Shown here: piece by piece, positions 8,349-17,881 of the stretch | How the letters are laid out: every line of letters starts with the position of its first letter | Numbering within the stretch: position 1 is the first letter of the stretch | Assembly: GCF_046244385.1 (NCBI RefSeq) | Contig: NZ_CP176366.1 | Location: forward strand, 496,001-560,000 | Reading direction: 5' to 3' | DNA length: 64,000 bases | DNA from: Methanospirillum stamsii | Lineage (GTDB): Archaea > Halobacteriota > Methanomicrobia > Methanomicrobiales > Methanospirillaceae | Translations under genes and position numbers: made by a program | Notes under the pieces: model-generated | Databases searched by the model: none | What the model saw: the letters and a program-made list of their open reading frames with translations, nothing else | What the model was told of the DNA's origin: nothing

Positions 8349-9200
8349 ATGTTTCGAAGAATACTTTTTCCCACTGATTTCTCTGATTATGCACGGAGAG
8401 TAATGGACTGTATCGCCGGGTTACCCGGAGTCGAAGAGGTTACTCTTCTTCATGTGAGTAGTGCCAGCAGCCCGGCATTGGTAAAAGGAGAACTTGTTTC
8501 CTCGGCACGTGAACGGATTGAATCAGACCGGTTATTCCTTTCGCAACTTGGGATTATGAAAACAAAGACTGAGGTTGTGGTATCGGATTCAGTAGCAGAA
8601 GCCATTGAGCAGGCAGCAACCAGAAATGATACCACTATTATTGTCATGGGAGCCAGAGGGAAAGGGTTAATCAAAGGGCTGCACCTAGGAAGTGTAACAA
8701 ACAAGGTACTCCATATTTCAAAAAAGAATCTGCTCATCATGCGGGGATCAATTATTGAACAACTCTCCGGGGAGAAATTTCAGAAATTCTGTCCCATGAT
8801 ATTTTCCCGGGTGTTAATCCCGGTTGATCTCACCAAAGAATCCTGGGATGCAGTCAAAAAAATTGCTCTTATTCCGGATGTTACTGAAATTATTGTAGGA
8901 TTTGTTATCTCACGTGGAGAGACTGAACGGGAACTTGAACGACTCAGGAAAGAGTCAGAACAGAAAATAATAAAGCAATGCGAACAGATCAAAACTAACG
9001 GAGCACAGATCAGATGGAGAATCCTTGAGGGAGACCTTGTCAGCAGGATTAATGAATACGCAAGTGAGGCAGATGTCTCTCTGGTCTGCACAGCTCCAAC
9101 AGAAAAAGGGTTTTTTGCAGAGATACTGCATGGAAGTTTTTCATGCGAACTAGCCAGGCTGGCCTCTCATCCGGTACTTGTAATCAGGCGCCAGAAATAA
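8349..9200 (+). CDS. Universal stress protein, two UspA domains in tandem
   Basis: A 283-aa soluble protein with two UspA domains. Domain 1 (about 1-140) starts RILFPTDFSDYARRV and has the ATP-binding glycine motif GARGKGLIKGLHLGSVTNKV. Domain 2 (about 150-283) starts SRVLIPVDLTKESWDAV but lacks the clear G-x2-G-x9-G-S/T motif and is probably degenerate. Role: stress-linked ATP binding, target unknown. It is the only plus-strand gene in the first 18 kb, lies between the two ATP synthase operons, and is convergent with operon 2. Confidence 0.88.
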   Translation: MFRRILFPTDFSDYARRVMDCIAGLPGVEEVTLLHVSSASSPALVKGELVSSARERIESDRLFLSQLGIMKTKTEVVVSDSVAEAIEQAATRNDTTIIVMGARGKGLIKGLHLGSVTNKVLHISKKNLLIMRGSIIEQLSGEKFQKFCPMIFSRVLIPVDLTKESWDAVKKIALIPDVTEIIVGFVISRGETERELERLRKESEQKIIKQCEQIKTNGAQIRWRILEGDLVSRINEYASEADVSLVCTAPTEKGFFAEILHGSFSCELARLASHPVLVIRRQK

Positions 9201-9870
9201 CGGGTATTGCAGTTTCCTGACTCTTTTTCTCCATTATCTGTTTCATTCTTTTTCTTCGGAACAAATCTTCACGTTCACGCTCTTCAAGTCTGAACTCAAT
9301 ATACCGCATTGTTCCCTGGAGACGGGGAATGACCAGATGTTCAAGGGCATTTACCCGTCTTCTGGTCCGGTTCATCTCAAGGATGAGTCGGTCAGCTCTC
9401 CCCTGGAGAGATGCATATTCGAGGATCAATGAAAGCAGTTTTTCATATCTCTGGGATACTTCATCGACCTGTCCGGATGTTCCAACCATGCTATATCCCC
9501 AATTTTGCCTGGAACAATCAGTGTGATCTTCACTTTTACGGCTAACTTCCGGAACTCTGACACCCATAACCTGTGTGGAGGTAACGAAGATTTCAGGTAT
9601 TTTCCTGGATGATGAAGCGATTTCAGAAAGGTGTACCCATCCTGTCATAACCCCGGCAATTTTTAAATTTTCATATGCATGAGCCATCTGCTCCCTGATG
9701 TTTTCAGCCATTCTTTCCAGTTCAACAGAAAGTCGGCTGTGTTCAAGGACAAGAGCATCGAGTTTCTCCTGCAGAATGTCGCGGCCTTTCTGTGCTATGA
9801 GCTCTCTTCTCCGGAGCCGGAGTAGTTCTAGCCGCGTTGGTCTTACTCCACTAATTACGGCCCTTTGCAT
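9184..9870 (-). CDS. atpD: A-type ATP synthase subunit D, copy 2
   Basis: Complete rotor-stalk subunit D (228 aa). The start MQRAVISGVRPTRLELLRLRRR is the family pattern; it follows GGGAGGAGA and overlaps the end of atpB by 16 nt. Two long coiled-coil helices flank a short middle region, and the C-terminal helix contains RRRVNALEHLVIPRL, a conserved block. The open frame extends 31 codons further upstream inside atpB, but that extension is not family-like. It overlaps the end of the convergent UspA gene by 17 nt. Confidence 0.95.
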   Translation of the reverse strand: MQRAVISGVRPTRLELLRLRRRELIAQKGRDILQEKLDALVLEHSRLSVELERMAENIREQMAHAYENLKIAGVMTGWVHLSEIASSSRKIPEIFVTSTQVMGVRVPEVSRKSEDHTDCSRQNWGYSMVGTSGQVDEVSQRYEKLLSLILEYASLQGRADRLILEMNRTRRRVNALEHLVIPRLQGTMRYIEFRLEEREREDLFRRKRMKQIMEKKSQETAIPVISGA

Positions 9871-11261
9871 TCTCCTCCCTCTACGCCATGATAATAAGAA
9901 TCGATGTATTCCTTGCTGATTCTCTTTAGTTCTGATCTTGGAAGAAGAGAGAGGAGATCCCATGCAAGGTTCAGAGTATCTTCAAAAGATCTGTCTTCAT
10001 ATGATGCCTGACGAATGAAATCAGATTCATAACGGTCACAAAACCGAAGATAGACTTTATCAAGAGGAGTAAGACCTTCTTCACCCATCACTGCAACCAG
10101 ACTTTTCAGCCGAATGCCCCGTGCATATGCTGAATATAACTGATTTTTCACTTCAGCATGATCTGCACGGGTCCGGCCCTCCCCGATACCTCCCTGCATA
10201 AGACGGGAAAGACAGGGCAGAACATCAACAGGTGGATAGATACCTTTCCGATGTAGTTCACGGGAAAGAACAATCTGACCTTCGGTAATATACCCGGTCA
10301 GATCAGGTACCGGATGGGTGATGTCATCATCGGGCATGGTGAGAATGGGAATCTGAGTAATCGATCCTTCTCTTCCCCGGATACGTCCGGCCCGTTCATA
10401 AAGAGATGCAAGGTCGGTGTAAATATAACCAGGATATCCCCTTCTACCCGGAACTTCCTCCCTTGCGGCGGCAATTTCCCGGAGAGCTTCACAATAATTT
10501 GTTAGATCGGTAAGCACAACAAGCACATGCATGCCCTTGTCAAAGGCAAGAAACTCTGCAGTGGTGAGAGCAAGTCTTGGGGTAATAATCCGTTCGATAG
10601 CTGGATCATCTGCAAGGTTTAAGAACAATACAGCCCGTTCGAGTGCCCCACTTTCTTCAAATTCCCGGATGAAAAACGCAGATTCCTCATAGGTGATACC
10701 CATCGCTGCAAAGACCACGGCAAACTTCTCTGCCTGTCCGGTTACCTTTGCCTGACGAGCAATTTGTGATGCAAGCAGATTGTGAGGAAGTCCTGCACCG
10801 GAAAAAATTGGGAGTTTCTGGCCCCGAACCAGCGTGTTCATCCCGTCTATTGAAGATATTCCGGTTTCAATAGAGTTTCTTGGATGTTCACGTGCTGATG
10901 GATTGATAGGAGAACCATAAATATCCCGTATACATTCAGGAATAACCGGACCTCCTCCGTCAATTGGCTGTGCACTTCCATCAAAAGTCCTTCCCAGCAT
11001 TTCAGCGGAGAGAGAAATCTTCATTGGCTCTCCCCTGAACCTGACCTTTGTCCCTTCCGTATCAAGATCACGGGTCCCCCGGAACACCTGAACCAATGCA
11101 CGGGTCGTCGTTGTTTCAAGCACCTGACCTATTCTGGTTTCACCACCAGGAAGAGATATTTCTGCAATCTCTCCATAGCCAATCCCCTCAACCCCCTCAA
11201 TGACAATAAGGGGCCCGACCACCTTTGAGACTCCGGTATAAACCCGGGATGAGAGATCCAT
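9855..11261 (-). CDS. atpB: A-type ATP synthase subunit B, copy 2
   Basis: Non-catalytic head subunit B (468 aa) of the second ATP synthase. It has the degenerate nucleotide loop FSGAGLPHNLL, DLTNYCEALREIAAAREEV and the ITHPVPDLTGYITEGQ block. The ATG at 11261 overlaps the atpA stop as TGATG; a TTG one codon earlier is possible. Divergent from copy 1 along its whole length. Confidence 0.96.
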   Translation of the reverse strand: MDLSSRVYTGVSKVVGPLIVIEGVEGIGYGEIAEISLPGGETRIGQVLETTTTRALVQVFRGTRDLDTEGTKVRFRGEPMKISLSAEMLGRTFDGSAQPIDGGGPVIPECIRDIYGSPINPSAREHPRNSIETGISSIDGMNTLVRGQKLPIFSGAGLPHNLLASQIARQAKVTGQAEKFAVVFAAMGITYEESAFFIREFEESGALERAVLFLNLADDPAIERIITPRLALTTAEFLAFDKGMHVLVVLTDLTNYCEALREIAAAREEVPGRRGYPGYIYTDLASLYERAGRIRGREGSITQIPILTMPDDDITHPVPDLTGYITEGQIVLSRELHRKGIYPPVDVLPCLSRLMQGGIGEGRTRADHAEVKNQLYSAYARGIRLKSLVAVMGEEGLTPLDKVYLRFCDRYESDFIRQASYEDRSFEDTLNLAWDLLSLLPRSELKRISKEYIDSYYHGVEGGECKGP

Positions 11262-13033
11262 CAAAAAGCCCCCTTAAGGTTTTTCATCGATTCCATATCC
11301 CGGGCAATAGCCTGAAAGAGTTCATCCTCCTCTTCCGGAGAAGAAGAGCCCATCCGGGCAAAGAGTTCTATAAGTGAAAGAGTCCTGATATTAGATACGG
11401 TAACTCCGGAATCAAGGGCACGTTCAGCCCGTTCAAAGAATGAAAAGATAGATTTTAACATCCGGTATTGTTTCTTAGGCCCGGTATAGGTATCAAATTC
11501 ATCAAAAGCATACTGCATCAGGTAACTTTCCCTGATTATCTCAGCCTTTAAGAGTAACAGACGATCTGATTCCGGCAGGGTCTCAGGACCGACCAGGCGG
11601 ATAATCTCCTCAAGTTCATTCTCCCGCTGAAGGATTTCCATCATCTCCTGTATCATCCGGATAAAATCAGGCCCGACATGCTCTTCCCACCACTGACCAG
11701 CCATGTTCCCGTACAGTGAATAGGACATAAGCCAGTTAATCGCCGGAAAATGCCTTTGATATGCAAGGTCTGCATCCAAAGCCCAGAACACCTTGACAAT
11801 ACGAAGCGTGTTCTGCGTAACCGGTTCAGAAAAGTCACCTCCCGGAGGAGATACCGCTCCGATGACAGAAATTGAACCCTCATGCCCGCCAGATCCCAGA
11901 AGTGAGACCCTTCCGGCCCGTTCATAAAAATCAGCAAGACGGGAACTCAGGTATGCAGGATATCCTTCTTCACCTGGCATCTCCTCAAGTCTTCCTGATA
12001 TCTCCCTCATGGCTTCTGCCCACCTTGAGGTTGAATCGGCCATCAGAGCCACATGATAACCCATATCCCGGTAATATTCTGCAAGGGTAATCCCCGTATA
12101 CACCGATGCTTCCCTTGCAGCAACCGGCATATTACTGGTATTTGCAATGAGTACCATGCGGCTGCTGAGAGCATGGCCGGTTCTTGGGTCTTTTAAGGTA
12201 GGGAATTGTTCAAGGACGTCTGCCATCTCGTTGCCCCGTTCACCACATCCAATGTATATAATGATGTCAGCGTTCACCCACTTCGCCAGCTGCTGTTGGA
12301 CAACAGTCTTCCCTGAACCAAATGGACCTGGAATTGCTGCAGTTCCTCCACGGGCAAGGGGAAAGAGGGTATCTATGATCCTCTGGCCGGTGATAAGAGG
12401 TTCAACAGGATCAAGACGTTCCCGTACCGGACGAGGACTTCTGACCGGCCAACGCTGAATCATGGTAATCGGGGTCTTTTCTGATCCGGACATTATGACC
12501 GCAATAGTATCGGTGACCACGTATTCCCCTTTTTTTGCAAGAGACATGAGAGTTCCACTCATCCCTGGTGGAACCATGATGAAATGATTGACTGATACCG
12601 ATTCACGGACACAGCCTAGCCTGTCACCTTCATGTACCTCGTCACCCTCCTTTGCCAAAGGATAAAACCGGTATTTTTTTGTCCGATCTAGGGCAGGTGC
12701 AGAAGAACCACGTTCAATCATATCCCCGGTACGACGCAGGATTTCTTCGAGGGGCCGCTGGATACCGTCATACATGGTACCAACAAGGCCTGGCCCGAGC
12801 TCTACTGAAAGAGGAAGATATGTTCTTATTACCGGCTCGCCTGGAACAAGGCCGGTAGTCTCTTCATAAACCTGTATGGTAGCACGGTCTCCCTCCAGAA
12901 TAATAATTTCCCCAATAAGACCGGCTTTTCCTACTCTGACTGACTCATACATCCGGCTCCCGGCCATACCTTCCGCTTCAACAACCGGCCCGGTTACCCG
13001 GATAACTGTACCATCTCTGCTCTTACTATTCAT
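11261..13033 (-). CDS. atpA: A-type ATP synthase catalytic subunit A, copy 2
   Basis: Catalytic head subunit (590 aa from the preferred start). The P-loop at residues 236-243 is GPFGSGKT, the standard archaeal form, and GCGERGNEMADVLEQFP, the MADSTSRWAEAMRE block and SPPGGDFSEPVTQNTLRI are intact. The ATG at 13033 (MNSKSRDGTVIRVTGPV) has GAGGG six nt upstream and gives normal family length. An in-frame ATG at 13078 would add 15 charged residues. It follows atpF after a short gap. Confidence 0.95.
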   Translation of the reverse strand: MNSKSRDGTVIRVTGPVVEAEGMAGSRMYESVRVGKAGLIGEIIILEGDRATIQVYEETTGLVPGEPVIRTYLPLSVELGPGLVGTMYDGIQRPLEEILRRTGDMIERGSSAPALDRTKKYRFYPLAKEGDEVHEGDRLGCVRESVSVNHFIMVPPGMSGTLMSLAKKGEYVVTDTIAVIMSGSEKTPITMIQRWPVRSPRPVRERLDPVEPLITGQRIIDTLFPLARGGTAAIPGPFGSGKTVVQQQLAKWVNADIIIYIGCGERGNEMADVLEQFPTLKDPRTGHALSSRMVLIANTSNMPVAAREASVYTGITLAEYYRDMGYHVALMADSTSRWAEAMREISGRLEEMPGEEGYPAYLSSRLADFYERAGRVSLLGSGGHEGSISVIGAVSPPGGDFSEPVTQNTLRIVKVFWALDADLAYQRHFPAINWLMSYSLYGNMAGQWWEEHVGPDFIRMIQEMMEILQRENELEEIIRLVGPETLPESDRLLLLKAEIIRESYLMQYAFDEFDTYTGPKKQYRMLKSIFSFFERAERALDSGVTVSNIRTLSLIELFARMGSSSPEEEDELFQAIARDMESMKNLKGAF

Positions 13034-13083
13034 CGCATCCCTCTTATCATCACCAACCATCGTTTCGTTCTTCTTCATGGTCT

Positions 13084-13356
13084 TTATACTCCACAAGTAT
13101 CCGGTCTTCTCATCTCATCCGGAATGACGGATACAACCGGTATCATCCGGGGGGATGTTCTCGCTGCATAAACACGATCCGGAATCAGATCGGCAACCGA
13201 CTGACTGATTAGGATTATTCCGATATCCGGTTCCACCAGGCATTCTTCCAGTCGCTTTTTTGATTCTTCAGTGTCCTCACACACATACCCCTCATGAATT
13301 CCGCCCAGCAAAAACCCCATCACCATCCTTTGGGGGCCAAGAAGTACAACCTTCAT
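13084..13356 (-). CDS. atpF: A-type ATP synthase subunit F, copy 2
   Basis: Rotor-stalk subunit F, 90 aa, shorter than copy 1 (106 aa). The pattern MKVVLLGPQRMVMGFLLGGI followed by DIGIILISQSVADLIPD is typical of the CheY-like fold. The short C-terminus lacks part of the last helix seen in copy 1. It overlaps the atpC stop by 4 nt (ATGA). Confidence 0.88.
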   Translation of the reverse strand: MKVVLLGPQRMVMGFLLGGIHEGYVCEDTEESKKRLEECLVEPDIGIILISQSVADLIPDRVYAARTSPRMIPVVSVIPDEMRRPDTCGV

Positions 13357-14546
13357 GCTTCACCACCTGTAAGGACCAGCATCCGGGTAATCATTTCTGC
13401 TGAAAACCCTTCTGATAATCCGGAGAGGATCACCCTGATATTTCGAAGCTCAAACTCTTTTGCAATGAGATACCAGAGCAGAGGCCCGCCGGTATGATAA
13501 TAATCCAGTGAGAGGCGGGAGACAATATCAAGTTCCAGTTTGTCAAGTGCTAAATCAAAAGAAACCATGCTGTCCGGAGACGGATATTTCCGGATTAACG
13601 GTGTGAGAACTGGTTCAAACCTGGTGCCTGAAAGCTGCCTGACAATATCTGGAACGCTCATCATCTCATTTAACTGGACCAGCCTCCATTGTGGAATTTC
13701 AAGGCCACCGGGGAGTAAACAGACAGGGGCAGAACCCGGATCCCTCCCGGTATGCTTGAACCTGATAAGTGTTTTTACATTCTGAATATCTGCCAGAATT
13801 GAAAAAAAATCCCGGTATGGAGAGGCCAGGTAACTCGTAACCTTTGATGTCTGCCTGGAGATTTCATCATATCCCAGGCAATCCAGGGCATGTTCCAGGT
13901 AAAACAGTAAATGCTCTTTTTCATAAGCAGGAAGAGCATTCATAAGCGGTATGCCATACCTTGTATCCTGCATTATCCGGACACATTCACTAACCGTCTG
14001 TGAATTTGAAACCTTTATTGCAAGGTCATACGTAAATCCGTCAGGCCAGAGCACCGGGTTTTCAGAAAATGATTTTATCTGATGCTGATGAACAAACCGG
14101 AGTATTCGTTTAATTTTTGCCAGTTCCTGAAAAAAGAGATAGGCATCAAAAAATTCCCATGCATCCTGAGGAGATTCTGACCTCATTAAGGTGACCTCTT
14201 CATACCACAGAGCAAGGACTTCTTCTTCGACCTGATCCGAATTACATTCAGGTGGAATATTCCGAAGATAACCAGCGGTTTTTAGCCGGTTTATGCAGTC
14301 AGGAAGTGAACCACTCTGCAAAAGCCCCATCACCTGTTCGTTTTCAATAAAAGGAACTCCCTTTGCCTTGATACGGGCAATTACCGGAGTGTATGAAGTA
14401 ATAGAGAGAAGAACAGGAAAATAGCCGGCTGTACTCAGAATTGCTATGAGTAATAATGCAATAATAAGGACAACAATCGCCGTTGTCAAAGGGGTGAGAT
14501 ATGGCAGGCCTGCATCAAAAAGAGGTGATAGCATCTCATTAGTCAT
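13353..14546 (-). CDS. atpC: A-type ATP synthase subunit C, copy 2, with extra N-terminal membrane helix
   Basis: Stalk subunit C (397 aa from the ATG at 14546, overlapping the atpE stop by 8 nt). The part from about residue 51 (SYTPVIARIKAKGVPFI) aligns with the start of copy 1 (GYVNARVKGMYSRLL). Before it lie ~45 additional residues with a strongly hydrophobic stretch at about 19-41 (TTAIVVLIIALLLIAILSTA). Subunit C is normally soluble and sits on the rotor ring, so a membrane anchor is unusual. The next in-frame ATG (14534) would keep the helix, so it is not an artefact of start choice. Confidence 0.9.
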   Translation of the reverse strand: MTNEMLSPLFDAGLPYLTPLTTAIVVLIIALLLIAILSTAGYFPVLLSITSYTPVIARIKAKGVPFIENEQVMGLLQSGSLPDCINRLKTAGYLRNIPPECNSDQVEEEVLALWYEEVTLMRSESPQDAWEFFDAYLFFQELAKIKRILRFVHQHQIKSFSENPVLWPDGFTYDLAIKVSNSQTVSECVRIMQDTRYGIPLMNALPAYEKEHLLFYLEHALDCLGYDEISRQTSKVTSYLASPYRDFFSILADIQNVKTLIRFKHTGRDPGSAPVCLLPGGLEIPQWRLVQLNEMMSVPDIVRQLSGTRFEPVLTPLIRKYPSPDSMVSFDLALDKLELDIVSRLSLDYYHTGGPLLWYLIAKEFELRNIRVILSGLSEGFSAEMITRMLVLTGGEA

Positions 14547-15150
14547 CAGAGACACCATTTTCAAACAGGATTTTTGATACTGCAACGATCATGTCTCGTT
14601 TCATACGGGAAAACCGGGCTTCAACAGTATTATCAATCGTTACACGGTCTGTAACTCTTTCGCAGATAACGCCTCCGGCAGTCATAACCGGCTCATCAGA
14701 AAGGTGTATGGAATTCCCATCTTTCTGCATTGAATTGATTATCTCCTGAACAATTTTCCGGTCATCAGGATGTACAGATATGATATGTTCCTGGCCGCCC
14801 AGATTTACCATGCATTCTTCAATAAGATGTTTCAGAAGAGAGGGATATTCATTTTTTGTCCGAAGTGTCTGCAGGTACTTTTCTGTCTCTTTAAAGCACT
14901 GATTAATAAGATCCTCTTTAGACTCCCGGACTAGTTTTTTTGCTTCAATCCGGGTCCTGGACTGCTGACTGGCAATGTTTTGTCGAATCTCTCTGAAGCC
15001 TTCTGATAACCGGTGATTGTATGCAGCTTCTGCTCTCTGTTCAGCCAGGTTTCTGATATTAGTTAGTTCACATGCTTCTTCTGCCCTGATTGACCGGACT
15101 TCTTCTTCTGCTTCTCTTTTTATCCGGTTTATGATTGCTTCGACAGTCAT
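14539..15150 (-). CDS. atpE: A-type ATP synthase subunit E, copy 2
   Basis: Peripheral-stalk subunit E (203 aa): a long N-terminal coiled coil (residues 1-105) rich in Glu, Arg and Ala, then a globular domain containing ISVHPDDRKIVQEII and the VDNTVEARFSR-like tail (here VTIDNTVEARFSRMKRD). It pairs with subunit H. 26 nt separate it from atpK. Confidence 0.9.
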   Translation of the reverse strand: MTVEAIINRIKREAEEEVRSIRAEEACELTNIRNLAEQRAEAAYNHRLSEGFREIRQNIASQQSRTRIEAKKLVRESKEDLINQCFKETEKYLQTLRTKNEYPSLLKHLIEECMVNLGGQEHIISVHPDDRKIVQEIINSMQKDGNSIHLSDEPVMTAGGVICERVTDRVTIDNTVEARFSRMKRDMIVAVSKILFENGVSDD

Positions 15151-15176
15151 AGTACGCCAGTTTGTTATCCAATAAA

Positions 15177-15902
15177 TTATCCACTAAATAATCCAAGACC
15201 GAACAGTATCAAAATTGCAACCAATAGTCCGAATATTGCAAATGTCTCGGACATTGCTGCAAAAACAAGGCTTCTTCCGATTGCCCCCGGATTTCGTGCT
15301 GTAGCAGCAATTCCACTTGAACAGGTGATACCCTGACCAATAGCAGAAAAGCCGGCAAGACCCACTGCAAGACCTGCACCAACAAGGCCGATTGCTATTG
15401 GCATCTCTACAGAGAAGTCCGATGACAATATTCCGGTCAGTGCCAGCATCAGAACTGCTATCAACAGACCATAGATGGCCTGAGTCTCACAGACTGCCGC
15501 GAATACCACACCTCGCCCAAACATCTCAGGTTTTTCAGCAGTATTTGCCACCCCTGAAGCAGCAGCAATACCCTGGCCAATAGCAGAAAAGCCGGCAAGA
15601 CCTACTGAAAGCCCTGCTGCTATTGCAACAATTCCGGCCGGAGTCGGGATATCTCCGGCAGTTCCTCCTAGAAATCCTCCGGCCTGCAGGATCAAAATCG
15701 CGATTAATAGACCATAGATAGCCTGGGTCTGCGGAACCGCAGTAAAGACAAGAGCCATCCCAAATTTCTCAGGACGTTCTGATATCACCCCTGAAGCTGC
15801 TGAACCAACAATACCAACCCCAATACCAGATCCAATTGCTGAACATCCCACAGCAATACCCGCACCGATAGCCATCAGAACTGCACCTGTACCAATTGTC
15901 AT
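15177..15902 (-). CDS. atpK: A-type ATP synthase rotor (c/K) subunit, copy 2, three fused hairpins
   Basis: Rotor subunit of 241 aa made of three consecutive c-subunit hairpins (six helices; repeats at about 1-75, 88-158 and 165-241). The ion-binding position is E139 (CETQAIYG) in hairpin 2 and E219 (SETFAIFG) in hairpin 3, but Q58 (PQTQAIYG) in hairpin 1. Hairpins 2 and 3 carry Q110 and Q190 (FSAIGQG) in their first helix. A triplicated subunit with one lost carboxylate is known from Methanocaldococcus jannaschii. Fewer charges per turn imply fewer ions per ATP. The ATG at 15902 overlaps the atpI stop. Confidence 0.96.
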   Translation of the reverse strand: MTIGTGAVLMAIGAGIAVGCSAIGSGIGVGIVGSAASGVISERPEKFGMALVFTAVPQTQAIYGLLIAILILQAGGFLGGTAGDIPTPAGIVAIAAGLSVGLAGFSAIGQGIAAASGVANTAEKPEMFGRGVVFAAVCETQAIYGLLIAVLMLALTGILSSDFSVEMPIAIGLVGAGLAVGLAGFSAIGQGITCSSGIAATARNPGAIGRSLVFAAMSETFAIFGLLVAILILFGLGLFSG

Positions 15903-17881
15903 GAATAATCCTCATTATTTACGTGTGTATAGATACGATTTTCACGGAATGGAATAAATTCCCTTCCTCCTCCGGAATAAAACCTGCCAAAAAATTCAAT
16001 GTAATGCAGACGAAGAGCATGAATAACACTTCCAAGAGTCTGAATTGCAAGGTTAAAGAACTGTCCGGCAATACAGAAGATAATCGCCGGTACAATCATA
16101 AATGGGTGAACAGATGCTATCATTTCAGATAAAATATTAATTGTCATCGCTATTCCTCCGGTAGCAAGAGCGAGAGCTAAGATCCTGACATAGGAAAGCC
16201 AGTCTCCCAGGAATCCGGTAAGACTGAAAAAGCCCATCGGGCCCTTTTTAAGAAATAACACTGCAAGCCCGATGAGTCCCCCACCAATAGCAAGATTGGT
16301 AATTATAGATGGAAATGTTGTCCAGCCAAAAAACTGAATCAACAGAACTGCTGCTGAAGGCTGGAGAATAAACCAGATAATGTTCTCCTGGATAGCAGCA
16401 CTGTACAGCCGATTCCGGATATTTTCCCAAAGTCCAATGATAATACCAAGGTTGAGGTGGATTGTACCAATGATAAGGGCTATCTGGAATAATAAGATTG
16501 GAGAATTAAGCGGTTCAATCAGCACAAATGGTGGCTGAATATTGAAAAACCGAGGAAGCAGATCTCCAAACCAGCCCCCCTGAATTGTCCCAAGGATAAT
16601 ATCTGCAACACCAGAACAGAGGAGGATATAACTCATATCCCGAAACGATGCATCGGTTCTTCCAGGTCCACGGTATAAGAGCCACCCGACAAGGGCAATA
16701 ATAAGTCCATATCCGGCATCACCCAGCATCATCCCGAAAAAGAGCAGATAAGCGGGTGCAAAAAATGGAGTAGGATCTATCTCATCGTACCTGGGTCGGG
16801 AAAATGTCGTTGTAAGGAGTTCAAATGGTGCCAGCCAGGAGGGGTTATCATACCTGACCGGAACATCATCATGCGGGTCAGCCGGTTCCGTAATTACAAA
16901 GCACTCCTCCCCTGTGGCCGACCGGATGAGAGACTTCAGTTTTTCCTCATCCCTTTGTCGTACCCATCCCCGGAGATACGAAACATCTCTGCTTGTCCCA
17001 AATTTCCGGTTAATATCAATCCTTTCCCGCCGGAGGATGAGCTCTTCACGGTATGCCTGAAGTAGTGATAGATAGGTATGGGCATAATCAGTCAGTTGTT
17101 CCTGTAGTTTCTGTTCTTTTGTAGCATATTCAGAAAGTAGCGCCAGTTCCTGCTTTTGCATATCATCTGGCAGGCCGGAGAAACTTTCAGGAAAAACCAG
17201 CTGATTAAACCACGAGGCATGAATCAGATCAGATAATGCATCCCGGTGATTATTGGTAGAGACACAAAAAATCAGGATTATACCATCTTTTTTTTCTGAA
17301 TACAGGGAAATTTCATCAGTTCCTGCCTCTGCAAGCCATCTATCCGGGAGGGAAGAATGTTCCTCTTTTACATACCCGGCAATGAAATGTGTAAAAGGAG
17401 CAGGTTTCAGGTAAGATAGGGAAATTCCGGTTCCCTTCAGACGTTCAAGGCTTGCAATATATCCTTCACATGATGTATAGTGATCCCGGTTTTTTTTCAG
17501 ATCTTCCTGGATTTTTAAAACTTCCTCTGCCCGATCTAATTGAGAAAGGATATCAGAAAACAGCCCATCGTGTGAACCTGAATAACCAGGAACATACTGT
17601 TGTTCCTGCCTGGAGAAAATTGATGTGAGAAGATTACCGGTTTTTTGAGCATATGGCTCCAGGATTTCAAGAACCCGATCAATCCTGAACTGAATGTTAA
17701 GTATTTTTTCGAGATCTTCTTTTGGAATTACCGGTACCTGAAAAGTTACATCACCGACAGGAACTGAACGAAGGTCTAGTATTTCCAGTTCTCCCTGTTT
17801 GTGAAGAGCAGTGGTGACCTCTAAAAGCCACCTCTGGTGGACCCCGATGAGGACATTACTCATTCGAGCTGGATAAAACAT
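15899..17881 (-). CDS. atpI: A-type ATP synthase subunit I (a), copy 2
   Basis: Membrane stator subunit (660 aa) of the second ATP synthase. The N-terminal half (to about residue 360) is soluble; the C-terminal half has about eight helices. The channel arginine is in LSYVRILALALATGGIAM and the C-terminus has LRLHYIEFFGRFYSGGG. The first ATG (17881) overlaps atpH by 26 nt; an ATG six codons later (MSNVLIG) is a fair alternative. It overlaps atpK by 4 nt. Confidence 0.95.
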   Translation of the reverse strand: MFYPARMSNVLIGVHQRWLLEVTTALHKQGELEILDLRSVPVGDVTFQVPVIPKEDLEKILNIQFRIDRVLEILEPYAQKTGNLLTSIFSRQEQQYVPGYSGSHDGLFSDILSQLDRAEEVLKIQEDLKKNRDHYTSCEGYIASLERLKGTGISLSYLKPAPFTHFIAGYVKEEHSSLPDRWLAEAGTDEISLYSEKKDGIILIFCVSTNNHRDALSDLIHASWFNQLVFPESFSGLPDDMQKQELALLSEYATKEQKLQEQLTDYAHTYLSLLQAYREELILRRERIDINRKFGTSRDVSYLRGWVRQRDEEKLKSLIRSATGEECFVITEPADPHDDVPVRYDNPSWLAPFELLTTTFSRPRYDEIDPTPFFAPAYLLFFGMMLGDAGYGLIIALVGWLLYRGPGRTDASFRDMSYILLCSGVADIILGTIQGGWFGDLLPRFFNIQPPFVLIEPLNSPILLFQIALIIGTIHLNLGIIIGLWENIRNRLYSAAIQENIIWFILQPSAAVLLIQFFGWTTFPSIITNLAIGGGLIGLAVLFLKKGPMGFFSLTGFLGDWLSYVRILALALATGGIAMTINILSEMIASVHPFMIVPAIIFCIAGQFFNLAIQTLGSVIHALRLHYIEFFGRFYSGGGREFIPFRENRIYTHVNNEDYS

